Below are positions 21,513-33,249 of a DNA stretch of 64,000 bases, piece after piece. Below the pieces are notes generated by a model. The model searched no databases, had not been told where the DNA came from, and worked only from the letters and a program-made list of their open reading frames with translations. The stretch is from the NCBI GenBank assembly GCA_047967505.1, contig CM106538.1; one strand, 5' to 3'. The stretch is from Dipteris shenzhenensis (Eukaryota > Polypodiophyta > Polypodiopsida > Gleicheniales). Positions within the stretch are counted from its first letter, which is position 1. Each line of letters starts with the position of its first letter. The position numbers and the translations under genes were made by a program.

Positions 21513-21527
21513 GTGAATGAAATTCAC
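21513..21527 (+). repeat. Small hairpin just after the endonuclease
   Basis: GTGAAT-gaa-ATTCAC can form a 6-bp stem. Helitrons carry a hairpin near the 3' end, so this could mark the terminus, but the stem is short and no clean end was found. Confidence 0.25.
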
Positions 21528-21767
21528 CTTGTTTTCTCTTTGACTCCCAAAAAGTAGAGATTTTGTTTGGGAGGCCAAAGCTTAAGCCAAAAGGCAAGTA
21601 GCCACTCCATTTCGTACTATTTTTAAAGCAGCTCAAGAAACCCATCATATCCAAAATTCTTTTATTATAATACTTGACTAGAAGCTTAAGTCAAGATTGT
21701 TCGCGGATCTACTTTAATTATGTAAAATAACTTTTAGCCAAAAACAACTCCTTTATCCGTTGTTATG
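21528..21767. other. Spacer and 3' region of the cytochrome b561 gene
   Basis: Between the Helentron remnant and the stop of the convergent b561 gene lies AT-rich sequence that should hold the 3' UTR of that gene. No canonical AATAAA on the minus strand stands out. Confidence 0.4.
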
Positions 21768-22944
21768 TCAAAGCACTGCAGCTGATAGGTGAGGGTTGTT
21801 CATCACTTTTGGAGCTAGTTTCATCTTTTCATTCACCTCTGATTGCTCCAACATATAAGTCCACCGGTCTTGTAAAAGATAAACAGTGGCCATGATTGCA
21901 ACTTGAATAGAAAAGAGCACGTTCCATATTTTCAGACTCTTTCGGACATGGTTCTCATATAATGTGAGGCCGATGTAGGTGTTGATGATACCGAGGATGA
22001 TTGTAACGTGCCCGAGGAGCCAATGCGTGAAGTACCAATACCCTCTTGCGGGACTCCCTCTGCGGTGTAGATAAGGATAAATCAAATACGCAGTGAGCAC
22101 AGAATTGCGGACACGAGGAGGTGGGATATATTGCAAAGTAGAATAGATGTTAGAATCGAGAACCGGTACGAGCTTTACCTTTTAGGCCTCAGGAATCCAA
22201 CAATCGGCGCCAGCCAAGCTGAGAGGTACAGCGCCAATCCAAGCCTGTGATGTGTATGACGGAATTTATTTCCGAAGTACTTAAGTGAGATAGCTCCTCC
22301 GATCACTGAGAATCCGACCGCCAGGAGCTAGAACGAATTGGACGCGAAGCATCAAAATCAATGGGACGATGGTCAGTAGCTGCTAGCTCACTGCTATTGT
22401 GACGAGAAAAAATGCAAAGAGAGGAAAGAACATCCGTGCGAGGGTTGTAAGCTCGAGCTGCGTGCGGAACAAGCGGCATGGCAAGAAAGCTTAACCGCGA
22501 AGAGTGAGATCTAGAAGGATTCAACGTCAGACCTGCAAGACAAAATGGGAGTAGTATAACGCCTCCATTCTTTTCGGGGACGCCCCGCTTTCAGCCGATA
22601 TTTTGGACATTCTGATGATGATGGTTCCGAGCGGCATAAGAAAGCCCATGGAAACCCACAACAGCCAGCCATGGGCTGCTTCCATAGCCAACTCGTGCTG
22701 CAAGAACAAAATAAAAACGATAAGCCACCTGAAAGGAAGGTCGTCAACTCAATTGTGGCAAAGTCTGGCACGGCGATCGCAAGATATCGTACAGGAATGA
22801 GAGGTGTACCTTACGACGCGCAGTGAGGGTAGCATTTTGGGTCTGAGCGGCAACAGGCAATAGTTGCACGCAAAGATTCAAAGACAGCAATGCCCAGAAG
22901 ATAGGCAGACGTGAAAAGCGAAGGAGAAAAGCAGTGGCCTCCAT
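21768..22944 (-). CDS. Secretory-pathway cytochrome b561 domain protein
   Basis: The gene encodes a membrane electron carrier of the cytochrome b561 family, probably moving electrons from ascorbate across a membrane. Four exons (22,944-22,810; 22,697-22,533; 22,327-22,179; 22,059-21,768) join in phase with GT-AG introns to give 246 residues. Residues 1-38 form a signal peptide ending near PVAAQ. A DOMON domain is absent. The b561 core has HGWLLWVSMGFLMPLG, then YYSHF, THHRLGLALYLSAWL, YFTHWLLGHVTIILG and VYLLQDRW. The four expected haem histidines are His54, His96, His127 and His162. Length and order match the short plant b561 proteins that lack DOMON. The start is the ATG just before the signal peptide; an upstream in-frame ATG at 23,040 would bury it. 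No defect is seen. Confidence 0.92.
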
Positions 22945-24377
22945 GGTATTGTTCGTGGCTGAGGATAGTTCAAAAGAATGCGAAGTGAGGTAGTAAGAGG
23001 CTAGCTGTGCTCGCCCGTGGACAAAGATGAGGGTTGGCAACGATGATCAAATCATCAAAACGTGCAATGGGCATCCAGAAGATCGATTGTTGGCATGTAA
23101 GAGCAGAGACTATGCTTGTATCTCAGACGAAGGAGCATAGGTTTCTCAAAGCTCACAAGCTCCGATTACTTCCTGAGTGTCCTGCTCTCTGCTATCTCTG
23201 CGATATTTAAGCCTGGGAGTGACCGCGTTGTAGCGTCAGCTATACGTGAGATTGCTGCAGAGAGATCGCGGATCATCCCTGCTCAGATGTAGGCTCCGAT
23301 AATCAGTCCGAGGCAGCCATAGCCGAGGAGATTGCCTGGATTTGATGAAAGCTGAATGTCGAGCGGTTGCTCGTGTCGAGCACGAGGTACGTTGCGCACA
23401 GCACGCTTGCTTCTTGCACATCCATGCAAGATGGACTCGTAACCCAAGGCAGTGCGTCTTCTCTTAGTTGTGTGTGCTCTCTTAATTGTGTGCGTCAACG
23501 CCTCCACTATATTATGAGACAAAGTTGACACAGAATTGTTCATGAAACAATGGCTCTTTCGTACCTCAAATTGTTTAACCAACTTTACCAACAAGTTTTG
23601 GTAGCCCTCCCTTGGACCACCATCCAGCGATACTTCCAAGAAAAAACTCTTGCAAAAAATGACAACCTTGATGGTGATTGAGATTCACACTAGCGGGAAA
23701 GTGGTGCAAAAGTTGAATGAAAAACTCCACGGTTAGGTAACTAGTTCTTTTCTTCTTTTTCGTAGAATGATGTTCTCTTACGAAAAAGACAAGGAATGGC
23801 TATGAGCAACCTCACCCTACAAACATTTGTTATAATCGATAGTAAGTTTTTATCAATTGATATCACTACTGCATGTAATATGCAAGAACAACACAAAAAT
23901 GTTGTCTTTAAAAGTCATTTTCGATTCATGATGCTCAAAGCACCAAGTTGCACCGGGTGTATGATATCAAAATAAAGGTGGTTGAGATCTACTACAATGC
24001 TTCCTCCTTTAGGCATGATGATTTCGAAAGCTCCAAGTCATAAATCTCTATGACTTCTACATACCCTACTATATGTATTGAATGTTTTTATGCATTAGCA
24101 TTAGTACAAAATATTAGTTGATTTTCGACACAAATTTCTATTGAATTTATGAAGAAAACCTAAATTTTCTTAGGAAAAAAAATGTTGGTAGTTTAATGGT
24201 ATTTGTGTTGGAAGGAAATTGTTGATATACTCATTAGTGTCCCATGTACTTTTTACATAACAATTACATCACTATGGTCATCGATTAGATGGTTGTTAAC
24301 GATTGATGAGTATATTGATGTAAAATAGTGTTGGTATACTTGCTTAGGGCCTTCACTATGTAAAAACACTTGCATCA
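22945..24377. other. Upstream region of the b561 gene and unassigned sequence
   Basis: The first 500 bp are less AT-rich and probably hold the promoter and 5' UTR. A minus-strand open frame at 23,639-23,283 (ends PGNLLGYGCLGLIIGAYI) has a hydrophobic end but no known match. Beyond 23,700 I see nothing. Confidence 0.4.
23201..23211 (-). promoter_or_regulatory. Possible TATA element of the b561 gene
   Basis: On the minus strand CTTAAATATCG lies about 260 bp before the start codon, with a pyrimidine-rich stretch between. Another TATA-like site could be used instead. Confidence 0.3.
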
Positions 24378-24575
24378 ATGTATGTATATTTCTATAACTA
24401 CACAAGGAAATAAATCACCCTTATATATGTAGAAGGGGTTTTAAGTACACTCTATGTATGTATATTTTTGTAACTCCACATGGAAATAAATCCCCCTTAT
24501 GTATGTAGAAGGGGTTTTAAGTACCCCTTATGTATGCATATTTGTGTAAGTCCACAAAAAAATAAATCCCCTTCA
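24378..24575. repeat. 76-bp tandem repeat, about 2.6 copies
   Basis: Units begin at 24,378, 24,454 and 24,530 (ATGTATGTATATTT), each followed by a CCACA...GGAAATAAATC block and then AGAAGGGGTTTTAAGTA. The period is exactly 76 bp. Confidence 0.9.
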
Positions 24576-24720
24576 TTGAACTGAGATTGAACTCAAATGC
24601 TATCTTATATACAGTGTGGGACTATGAGTCCCATTCTTCCCTATTATATGTCAACATAATAATTAATGAAAGTGCACCCAAGTAGGGTGCTATAGGATGT
24701 ACAAACATAAATGTATTACA

Positions 24721-24960
24721 AAACCCCCCTAGAAGGGACATGAATATATAAGGCGAGATGTACTATAAGAGCCCCATCTAATGGATATGAATGTTTAGGG
24801 GGAGACACATTACAATAAGACCCTCTTCAAAGGGGATATAAAACCCCCCTAGAAGGGACATGAATATATAAGGTGAGATGTACTATAAGAGCCCCATCAA
24901 ATGGGTATGAATGTTTAGGGGGAGACATATTACAATAAGATCCTCTTTAAAGGGGATACA
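24721..24960. repeat. 120-bp tandem repeat, two copies
   Basis: Two copies of exactly 120 bp start at 24,721 and 24,841 (AAACCCCCCTAGAAGGGACA) and differ at only a few positions. Within each unit the halves resemble each other (AGGGACATGAATAT and AATGGATATGAATGT), so the basic unit may once have been about 60 bp. Confidence 0.92.
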
Positions 24961-25696
24961 AAATCACTCTCTCAAAAAAACATGGGAGATTACAATTTAA
25001 GAAATGCACTACAATTTAGAGACAAGGTGACTCTCATCAACTACAAAAATAAAAGTGCACAAAAGTCTACAACACTTAAGACTATAATAACTAAAGCACT
25101 TAGAGGAGCCCTCATCTCCTTAATCATCACCCTTGGAGGATCCCTTGTCTCCTACATCACACTTGCCCTTGCCTCTTTCTCACTATCACATGGGGTAAGC
25201 TGCATGTACCATGAACAAATATGTTTCTTTGGTAAAGTAATGTTTCAGAAGTTAAAAGGAGCTATTTTAGACATTAAGATGTGAGACTTGCCTGAGCTAT
25301 TGCAATTTGTGCTCTCTCTGACTCAATCTTGTCAAAAGAGCCTAGGCATTATGTTGATAAGCATATTTATACTCGTTTGGGGTAGTTTGAGGTGCATCCT
25401 ATGCCAACATTCCATTATTGACCACTTCATCAATGCTAGTGTCTTGGTCCAGGTGCATGAGTTCTCCTCACCCAATAGATCAAATTTTATAGAGTCATTT
25501 AGATAAAGATATAAGGTCAAATCCAAGCCAATGGTCTATGCCATGCCATCATCCAGCATGATAATCTTTCTCTCCCACCTAGATTCACACATGCGGTTGA
25601 CAATTTTCCAATGAAAAAACTGGCACTACCTCAATGTGAGATTGATCGATGGGCTCAATTTGTGTAGCCCTTTGAGATATAAGCTCATCTAAATCC
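24961..25696. other. Unassigned stretch
   Basis: A 100-codon open frame (24,982-25,284) starts just after the 120-bp repeats and includes a hydrophobic stretch (ALISLIITLGGSLVSYITLA) that could cross a membrane. No family is recognised. A shorter frame follows at 25,288-25,506. Confidence 0.35.
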
Positions 25697-26002
25697 ACAC
25701 ACACACACACACACATACAAACACACACACGTGCATGCACACATGCAAAAATGCACATGCATGCACATGCACATGCACACACATATGCACACCAGCGCAC
25801 ACATGCACACACATGTGCATGTGCATGCACACATACATGCACATGCATACATGTGTGTACACACATGTAAAATCACACACATGTACACACGCATGCATGT
25901 GCATGTGTGCAAGTGTGTGCATGCATGCTCACACACACGCACACAGACACACATGCATACATGTGCATGCATGCACGTGTGCACACACATGCATGCACGC
26001 GT

Positions 26003-26037
<35 letters not shown>

Positions 26038-26045
26038 CACACGCA
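25697..26045. repeat. CA/CATG-rich microsatellite block
   Basis: About 350 bp consist almost wholly of alternating CA, TG and GCATGC-type steps, including a run of about 17 CA units at 26,004-26,034. Open frames here are artefacts of the repeat (Cys/Val or His/Thr strings). Confidence 0.95.
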
Positions 26046-28090
26046 TGCACTGCTCACCTCTTCCCATATGCACCTCGGGGCTTGGCATTCTGTGAGTAAA
26101 GTTCTATTCAATTTTGTGAGTTTTGTGAGGCTTTTCTATGTGACATTTATAGCTGATAGTTAGCTATAAACCTTGAATATAATAGAGCTAGTGGCTCTCG
26201 TTTCATTTTAAACTAAGCATTGTGTTTTTTTTTTCCAAAATTTTAGTCTATGTGAACTTATTAATTATTACAATTTATCTTCTAATGATACTACATGTTT
26301 CATTCAATGTTTGATAATTGATTGCATTGACTTTGTTATGTGGAAGGTTTATAGCTAGCCACTAGGGAAACACATTGAGTTTGTCGGAGGTTTTTAATTT
26401 CAAAGTAAGAATGGGATTTGTGTCAGTTTCAAAATTTTAGTGTGAGTGGAGTTACAAATTTTGGGCATTTCATAACAATATTGAAAGCTTGCTTAGTGTT
26501 TTGCTAATTGCACAGCCTCCAACATACTTAATAGTTTAAGAAAAACAAAGTATTCTTGCACTTAGTGATACTATATGGAAATAATTGAACAATATCCATG
26601 TGTATCCCTATGGTTCATCTTCAAAATCATTATCCTCTAATACAATTTCATCTACAAACGCATAGTGACTTTTCTTCTTTCTCTTCATTTGGCATGCATC
26701 ATAGATTTCCTCATGCCTTAGTTTCCCTTTGCCTCTACATAACACACAAAATTTTTAGAAATAGTCAAAATCTTGAAGTTTTCAATGCCATGGAGAATGC
26801 TTGCCAATAAAAGGTCTAGAATGCCATATTTTTACCCACCACAAGTCCGTTATTACCAGTCCTTCACCATAGTCCAAAATAAAAAATGCCAAACATTGTT
26901 ACATAATGGTAATAAAAACCACAACTTAAATGAACTACAAGGACCATTCAAGACAAAATTTTCTTACCCTCTTCAAAGTAATTAAATTTATGTCCTTCCA
27001 TATGGGATCCCATGCTTGGATAATCTCATCTGAAACAAAGTATGGGTACCCATTTTGAACCAACAAAAGAAATGATAAAGGTGGGTCTCTCCTCCAAGTA
27101 TCCCTCCTCTCAAAATGACTTCTTCAATCTCCTTCATTGCACATTTCCAACTTGCTTGACACTTTGATGAAGACATATTCTACATAAAGGAACAAGTGGT
27201 GATGGAGTGTCCCTCTTTACCTTCAACCTATTCATTGTCTCAGCAAACAACTCCTCTACCTTTTTTTTTTCAATTTTTTGTCTCATCTTCATTCTTCCCC
27301 CCAGAAATGTCCTCATCTTCATTTAGATACTCATCTTCCTCTCTTTTAGAGTGTCCATCTTTTCATATCATCATCCTCCTATCAATATATTTCTGGTTTA
27401 GGTTATTTTCAATGGAAAGATGAAATAAATAATCTTTAAAGTAAATCTCAACCACTTACCTCATCCCCTCCTCATCCCATAGGAGGATGAGCAATTTCTA
27501 TGTCTCTCTTTAATTGAGCATGTCCATCTAAGGTAGAGGCTGAACCATCTATCAAAAAATCACTTTGTCGAACCAAACTTTATGCCTTATGTGAGTATTT
27601 TGTACTAATGGCTTGCTTACATTACAACCAAGTAATCACCATTCACTATAGCAATCGTTAGTCATGATAATCATTCATCTAGTTTGTCCACTTTGCAACC
27701 AAACGTTGATTGAGACTGAGTAACAAGGACCACAAATTGTTGTTGTCATATCGCATTCCAAATTTCATACATTTGCATCATGCTATTTTTTGTCCCATAG
27801 GTTGTGTTCATAACTAAAAATACATTACAAATCTCACTATAACTTTCTTTCTAGTATAGTATTTAGCTTAAACTATAAGGAATTTCTAGGACTTCAAAAA
27901 TTACCTGCCTATTGTTTGTTGTACAATAGAAAATCTCTTGAATGTTGTTTTAGAATCTAGATTTTGAACTCAAAGTTTTAAATTTTCTTGGTCCTATGGA
28001 GACACATAAATGCTTTTAAAAATTAATAAACACTAGCATGACACACACTACAAGTAGAGCCCTAACTTCCCCCATAAATAGCTTGAAAGG
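26046..28090. other. Unassigned stretch with short minus-strand frames
   Basis: Minus-strand translations between 27,420 and 26,590 show short protein-like pieces broken by stops (for example CRICLHQSVKQVGNVQ and a Cys/Lys segment near 26,720) and could be an old transposase. No conserved motif is strong enough to name a family. The rest holds nothing visible. Confidence 0.3.
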
Positions 28091-28162
28091 AGGAACAAAT
28101 AAAGCAAGTTTAATGGCATAACAACGTGCTATTAAACTTACTTTTTTCATTTCTATTGTTCA
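28091..28162. repeat. Foldback mini-element, copy 1
   Basis: An imperfect palindrome of about 70 bp begins GGAACAAATAAAGCAAGTTT, and its complement ends in AAACTTACTTTTTTCATTTC. Two close relatives lie at 28,508 and 30,030. Confidence 0.75.
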
Positions 28163-28507
28163 ATCGGAACTAAACTAAGAAGCACATAAAATGGCAAGTG
28201 GAAGCATTGAAAGATATTACTACTCAACAACCACTTATCTAAAGATCCTAGAACATTAAGCATGAGATGAGGAAAAAAGTCACCACAATGCAATAAGGCC
28301 TTGGAGACAAGCTAGCTTCCTCTAGATGAAGGAATTTGAAAAAGACAAACAAAGACTCCAACCAATTAATGTATTGCACATATAATCTAGTAGACAAGCC
28401 TTGTATGCCCAAGGCATATAGAGCTTCGATAATAAAACAAAACACTTAAGGATGGCCCTTTATACCTTTCCTGTTCTAACAAGAGGAGACACTAGAAGTA
28501 TTAAAAT
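28163..28507. other. Spacer between foldback copies
   Basis: AT-rich sequence. The open minus-strand frame at 28,445-28,248 has no recognisable motif. Confidence 0.35.
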
Positions 28508-28570
28508 TAGGAACAAGAAAAGCAAGTTTGATGGCAAGTTGGCGTGTTATCAAACTTACTTTTTGAAATC
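28508..28570. repeat. Foldback mini-element, copy 2
   Basis: The same family as the copies at 28,091 and 30,030: TAGGAACAAGAAAAGCAAGT, then TATCAAACTTACTTTTT. The outermost part of the right arm is missing. Confidence 0.75.
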
Positions 28571-30029
28571 CACTTGATAGAATTGTATTTCATTCAATGG
28601 CAAAACAACTCCTTTGCATAAACAATCCTCCTCTAAAGCATCAAGGATGCAATATGAAAATCTAAAGAAGTGGAAAAGAGAGAGAGGTTTCAAGCAAGAG
28701 GCAGTGGAAGGGGTTGGGAAAAAAACTATAGAAGAGATTGTAGGTGCAATAAATGTAGCCCTTTGAGGGAAGACAATAGCTTTAATCGGCTATTTTTGCA
28801 ACAACATAGCCTCAAAAAGATAGGTGATACATTTAAAAGGATGTCCAAGCATTAAACACTATTCTTAGATGATAGTACAATAGAAAATGCAACCCTAAAG
28901 GTCAGCATAACAGAAAACCAATCCCTATAGATTGTTAATACCATGACAAAGTTCTAAACAATGAAAGACAAAGATTTTCATAGATAGAAGATGCATAGGA
29001 ATTGAAGGAACATTGTACTAATCCCGTATTGAAAGAAGCCATCCTGAATTGCTCTCGAATTGCTCCACTTTTTAGGCTTCCACACTCTCTCTAGCTCTTT
29101 GTCCAACAATCTTGCCTAGCCTTTTGCACCTCCCCCCCCCCCCCCATGTTTTGGTTTGCTTGCCCATTTTTGGTGTAGATGAAAGATGAAACTGCCTTCT
29201 TTAAGTAGGATCCATTTCCGTTGACGTGAAAAATGGGATTTAACATCCTTCTTCTTTACTTCAACACAATTCCTTTGAATTTCTCTAGTTTCTATCTCTC
29301 CCCTAGACAGATTCAAACTCTATCCATGTGCCATCTTTTTGTTGCATTGTATCTTTCTTGCAATACTCTAATTTCTACATAGCTTTGTGAAAGTATTGGC
29401 TTTACCTTCCATACTCTTAATAGTTTAGGGTTGTCTCTCTTCTTTTTTGTCTTTCATGATAGGTACCTCTACATCTTTTCCTTCCCTTGATTTGCTCCTT
29501 ATAATATCCATCATTCCCTTTCTTTTTAAAAAAAAGACCAATTTCAATGACCCTTCAATATGGCTATAAACAAGGAATTTTCCTTGATTGTTTTCATTTT
29601 GCAAGCACTTAAACATACTCCCTTCTTAAATGTTATGCATTTCAATATAGTTTTAGAAAGATTACATCTGTAAGCGAACTTCCCTTCTTGAATGTTATGC
29701 ATCCCTATGTAGTTTTTGAAAGACTACATGTGTAAACCGAACTATTATGGTGATGGTTTTGTGTGACAACAAAGATGATCCCTAGAGCAATTGCATATTC
29801 ACTTTCATCATCTACCTCCTCCCATATATACACGATGTCTTGTCTCCTTCATCTACCTTCCTCTCTCTTTTTTACTTTCTATGCTCTTCCTCAGCCATAC
29901 ATAAGCTCAAGGCAATAGCTATGGTCATAGGATTCCCCTCTATAGCCATATCTTGAAAGCTTGGAATAAAAAACTACAAAAGATGCTGGATGCTTTCTTC
30001 CCAAACCATTTTTCTAGAACATATGAAAG
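28571..30029. other. Unassigned stretch
   Basis: No gene is recognised. A run of 14 C lies at 29,132-29,145. Short related sequences about 55 bp apart occur at about 29,630 and 29,690 (AATGTTATGCAT). Confidence 0.4.
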
Positions 30030-30095
30030 TAGGAACAAAAAAAGTAAGTTTGACGGTAGGCTGACTTGCTATCAAACTTGCATTTTTTGTTCCTA
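30030..30095. repeat. Foldback mini-element, copy 3
   Basis: This is the best copy: a 66-bp palindrome running from TAGGAACAAAAAAAGTAAGT to its near-perfect complement ending TTTTTTGTTCCTA. Only two or three mismatches occur over arms of about 28 bp. Confidence 0.85.
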
Positions 30096-30777
30096 TGTTC
30101 AATTAACAATGTAACATCTAATTCGAGAACCGTAACCTCAAAATGAGAACTCTTAGGGGAATCTTTCAAAGATTCCCTTCTTTTCATGTGAATTTTACAT
30201 ATTTTTTAAAAAGATGGCCATTTTGCATAATGTCTTTTGACAAAAGACATAAAAACCATCTTTTTTGGAAAAAATTTGACAACGGATTTTCAAAAAACAG
30301 GCATGAAAACCTTTACTTAGAATACATAATCCACATAAAATACAATAATGTCTCAAAACCATTACAATATGGACCTATGCATCCAATGCAAATAAAAGGG
30401 CCATGGCATGACATATTTCAAAACTCTAATATGCTAGAAATTACATTGCTTCACAAATATACATGCCATTGATTCTACAAAGAATAGTACTCATCCTCGG
30501 ATCCTATACCTTCAAATGCACTACAGCTAAAGCTTTGTGGGGTAAAAATTGTAAGAGCCTTCCTCCTCCAAACTATCCACTAGAACATTCTCTGAGTTAA
30601 CCTAACCAAGTTGAGATGCCACTCTCTTTCTTGCATGGCGTGTCTTGGCTTTAACTTGTGCACTGCATCCAATCAATGTCTTTGGGATCTTTCAGGATAA
30701 TGTTATGTATTGTGTCACCTTTGGCAATTTCCCTACTTGTCTCAATTGAAATGCATATACCAAAATATCTAACCCAA
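30096..30777. other. Unassigned stretch
   Basis: An open frame at 30,143-30,472 has an Asn/His/Lys-rich translation with no recognised motif. Nothing else is visible. Confidence 0.35.
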
Positions 30778-30874
30778 TTGCTCAATCAATGATATCATCT
30801 ACCAAGCTCTACCTTGCTTGCTTTATGCAACCAAGCTATATGCTTGGTCAATGATATCATTGATTGAGTGAGCC
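30778..30874. repeat. Inverted repeat, inner loop about 35 bp
   Basis: CTCAATCAATGATATCATCT near 30,781-30,806 pairs with the complement at 30,842-30,870 (GGTCAATGATATCATTGATT). The core ATGATATCAT is itself a palindrome and recurs in the loop of the next hairpin. Confidence 0.8.
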
Positions 30875-31287
30875 AAAACCTTTAAAAGCTCTAAATTATT
30901 TGCAAAAAAAAAATTTAACTTTTTGTAGATACATATTTTGGTACTTTTGACATCAGAAATGAGCTTGGAGGGCCCCAAAGCCCTACAAACAATTGCAAAC
31001 ATGGGTACCTTCTGATGATTTTTTGAAAAATCCTAGAGGGAAAAGCATGCACCCATGTGCTAGGTTGATGATATCATTGACTTGGCGTGTTTGGTTGATG
31101 ATATCATCGACCGAGAGTTAGGTGCATGCTTTTCCATGTGAGATTTTCAAAAAATTGTCGGAAGGTATCCATGTTTACAGTCATTTTTAGGGTTTTGGGG
31201 CCTTTCAAGATCATTTTTAATGTCAAAAGTACCAAAATATGAATCTATAAAAAACTTACTTTTTTCCCTCAAATAATTTGAAGGTTT
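30875..31287. repeat. Long hairpin-forming inverted repeat (about 410 bp)
   Basis: The left arm (30,875-31,050) includes ATATTTTGGTACTTTTGACA, GGGCCCCAAAGCCCT and AAAGCATGCAC. The right arm (31,112-31,287) contains the complement of each in reverse order with scattered mismatches. Arms of about 175 bp enclose a loop of about 60 bp that carries two ATGATATCAT-type palindromes. It could be a foldback transposon or a hairpin-RNA source. Confidence 0.85.
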
Positions 31288-33210
31288 ACATGTCCATAGT
31301 TAGTCCCTCAATAAATAATGGGATTATGTGTTGAGTGAGAAGGCTCATGTGCTCCAATACCAAAATCCTCACATAATTTGGCATCACTATGTAAATGCCT
31401 TCTAGATCCCATGGTACTTTGTAGTAGCTATCATCCAAGAGCACTATGGTTTTCACAACATGTTGCAACCATTGCCTCCAAAAAGTTTCCAAATCTTTGA
31501 AAAATACTGGTTTCCCACTAGGAAAATAAAATGGAGATTTGGCACAATACAACTTGCCAATATATACTACAATTCCATTATCCTTATCTAAAATGCAACA
31601 TTTAGAATGTCATAAAAGATTACACTGGGGTTGAGAGCTCCACATATATAGATGAAACCATTTTAACTCCCGCAGTGCAAGAATTTTTTAGCACCTCTGC
31701 ACACAAGTCATGCGCTATCAAAATCTTGATCACCATCATAGAAAACCACAACTTATAAATAGGTTGTATGCACCATTGAGAAAATTTGATATTTACACTG
31801 ATTCACCACATGCACTAGCATGTTAAGGATCAAGACACAACAGTACTTGGTAATTTATAATGAAATGACCTTGCTTCCATGAGAAGGAAGCATAAGTGTG
31901 GGCCATAGGGGTAGTGATAAAGTATCATCACCACACTATGCCAAACCATGGTTTTTTAAAAGAGAAAGATTTTGAAGTTGTACATCATTTTGGGATGCAT
32001 TTTGAATGGTCCCTTCACTCTCATGGATACATTTGTGTCATGATCTCCACATGCCTCCATCTTTATAGATTCCCTTTTTGGTGCACCTATGGGTAAAATC
32101 AAGTTAACAGCATGTCCCTGGACATTGCTATTAGCACTGCTGCTCCTAGCACATCAAAACAAATTTTTATGCACCCCTACTTGTGCTCCTAGCATACCCT
32201 ATACAAAAATGCACCATAAGAACTATTCATTGCACCCTTTACATATATGCCACGTGGAAATAATTAAGGTTTATTGAAGCTAGCATAACATTACTAATTA
32301 GCACAAAATGTGTTACAGTTAAATTGCTTTTACCCCTATACATAAATCAATATACAAGCATAATTATAACACTAGTAGTACTATCTCGTTTTTAATACAT
32401 TGCACATCAATACATTTTTGGTGTCACTCAACTATTAGATATTTGATGTAGGGCTACATGTGACATTGGCAAAATACTTAAGAATGAATAGAAGTGCTAG
32501 CAATTTATGAGTGAAGTGGTAAAGTACTAAAAATTCATGTTAACATTTCTAGGATGTTATGGTAAGGTGTCATTCAAATTAAACAACAATAAAAGACAAG
32601 ATCTCATGACCAATAAATGGTGTAACCTATCCTCTAGTATTAAAATTAGATGCATAGCTTCAGATGGTCAATAGTATTATATACCATTAGTATTATTACC
32701 ATGACACATAAACTCCTAGCTTCAAAGACCAATCCTAGTAAGTTTACATGGACATACTTTGTTAAAGGCATTGTTATTGCCTCAAGTGGTAAAGAAAAAT
32801 TCACTCATCATAAGCCACATACTAGATGACAATAGGAAAATTCAAGAATAAGAATCCATTACAAACATAAGAAAGTAAAATAATGGTATATATATCTCAG
32901 GAAGTGTTCACAATTTCCTATAAAAAAGCATTGTTGTGGCCTAAGAACCATATTGTAATAAAAGATGCATGAAAAGATCTATGCATCCTCAACAACACAA
33001 ACTAAGGTCCTAAATTCACAAGACATAGAGAGGTATAAAGTGTGACCATCGATATGGTGGATTATATACAGTGACATGATTAAACCTTCAACATCTCAAG
33101 GATGTTTTAGTAGAGTAGTGTTCAAATAGTGCAATCATACTAGAGGAGAATGCATATTGGCATAAATGTGCCTGCATTGCCCTATGAAAGCTAAGAAAAG
33201 CATTGATTAT

Positions 33211-33212
<2 letters not shown>
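31288..33212. other. Unassigned stretch
   Basis: The minus-strand frame at 31,552-31,286 (FWRQWLQHVVKTIVLLDDSY) is partly inside the hairpin border and has no known match. The rest is AT-rich with nothing visible. Confidence 0.4.

Positions 33213-33248
<36 letters not shown>
33213..33248. repeat. (CT)18 microsatellite
   Basis: An uninterrupted run of CT. It is followed by several short repeats of ATATAGTTAGCACT-like sequence (33,270-33,395). Confidence 0.95.

Positions 33249-33249
<1 letters not shown>

Noticed and set aside
25585-26163. Many overlapping open frames rich in Cys/Val/His/Thr
   Set aside because: They are by-products of the CA/CATG microsatellite, which lacks stops in several frames.
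26590-27420. A possible hAT-like transposase on the minus strand
   Set aside because: Only short protein-like pieces with frequent stops; no BED finger or dimerisation motif could be confirmed.
29132-29145. Poly-C run that might be a poly(G) tail of a retroposon
   Set aside because: No coding body or target duplication flanks it; it looks like simple slippage.
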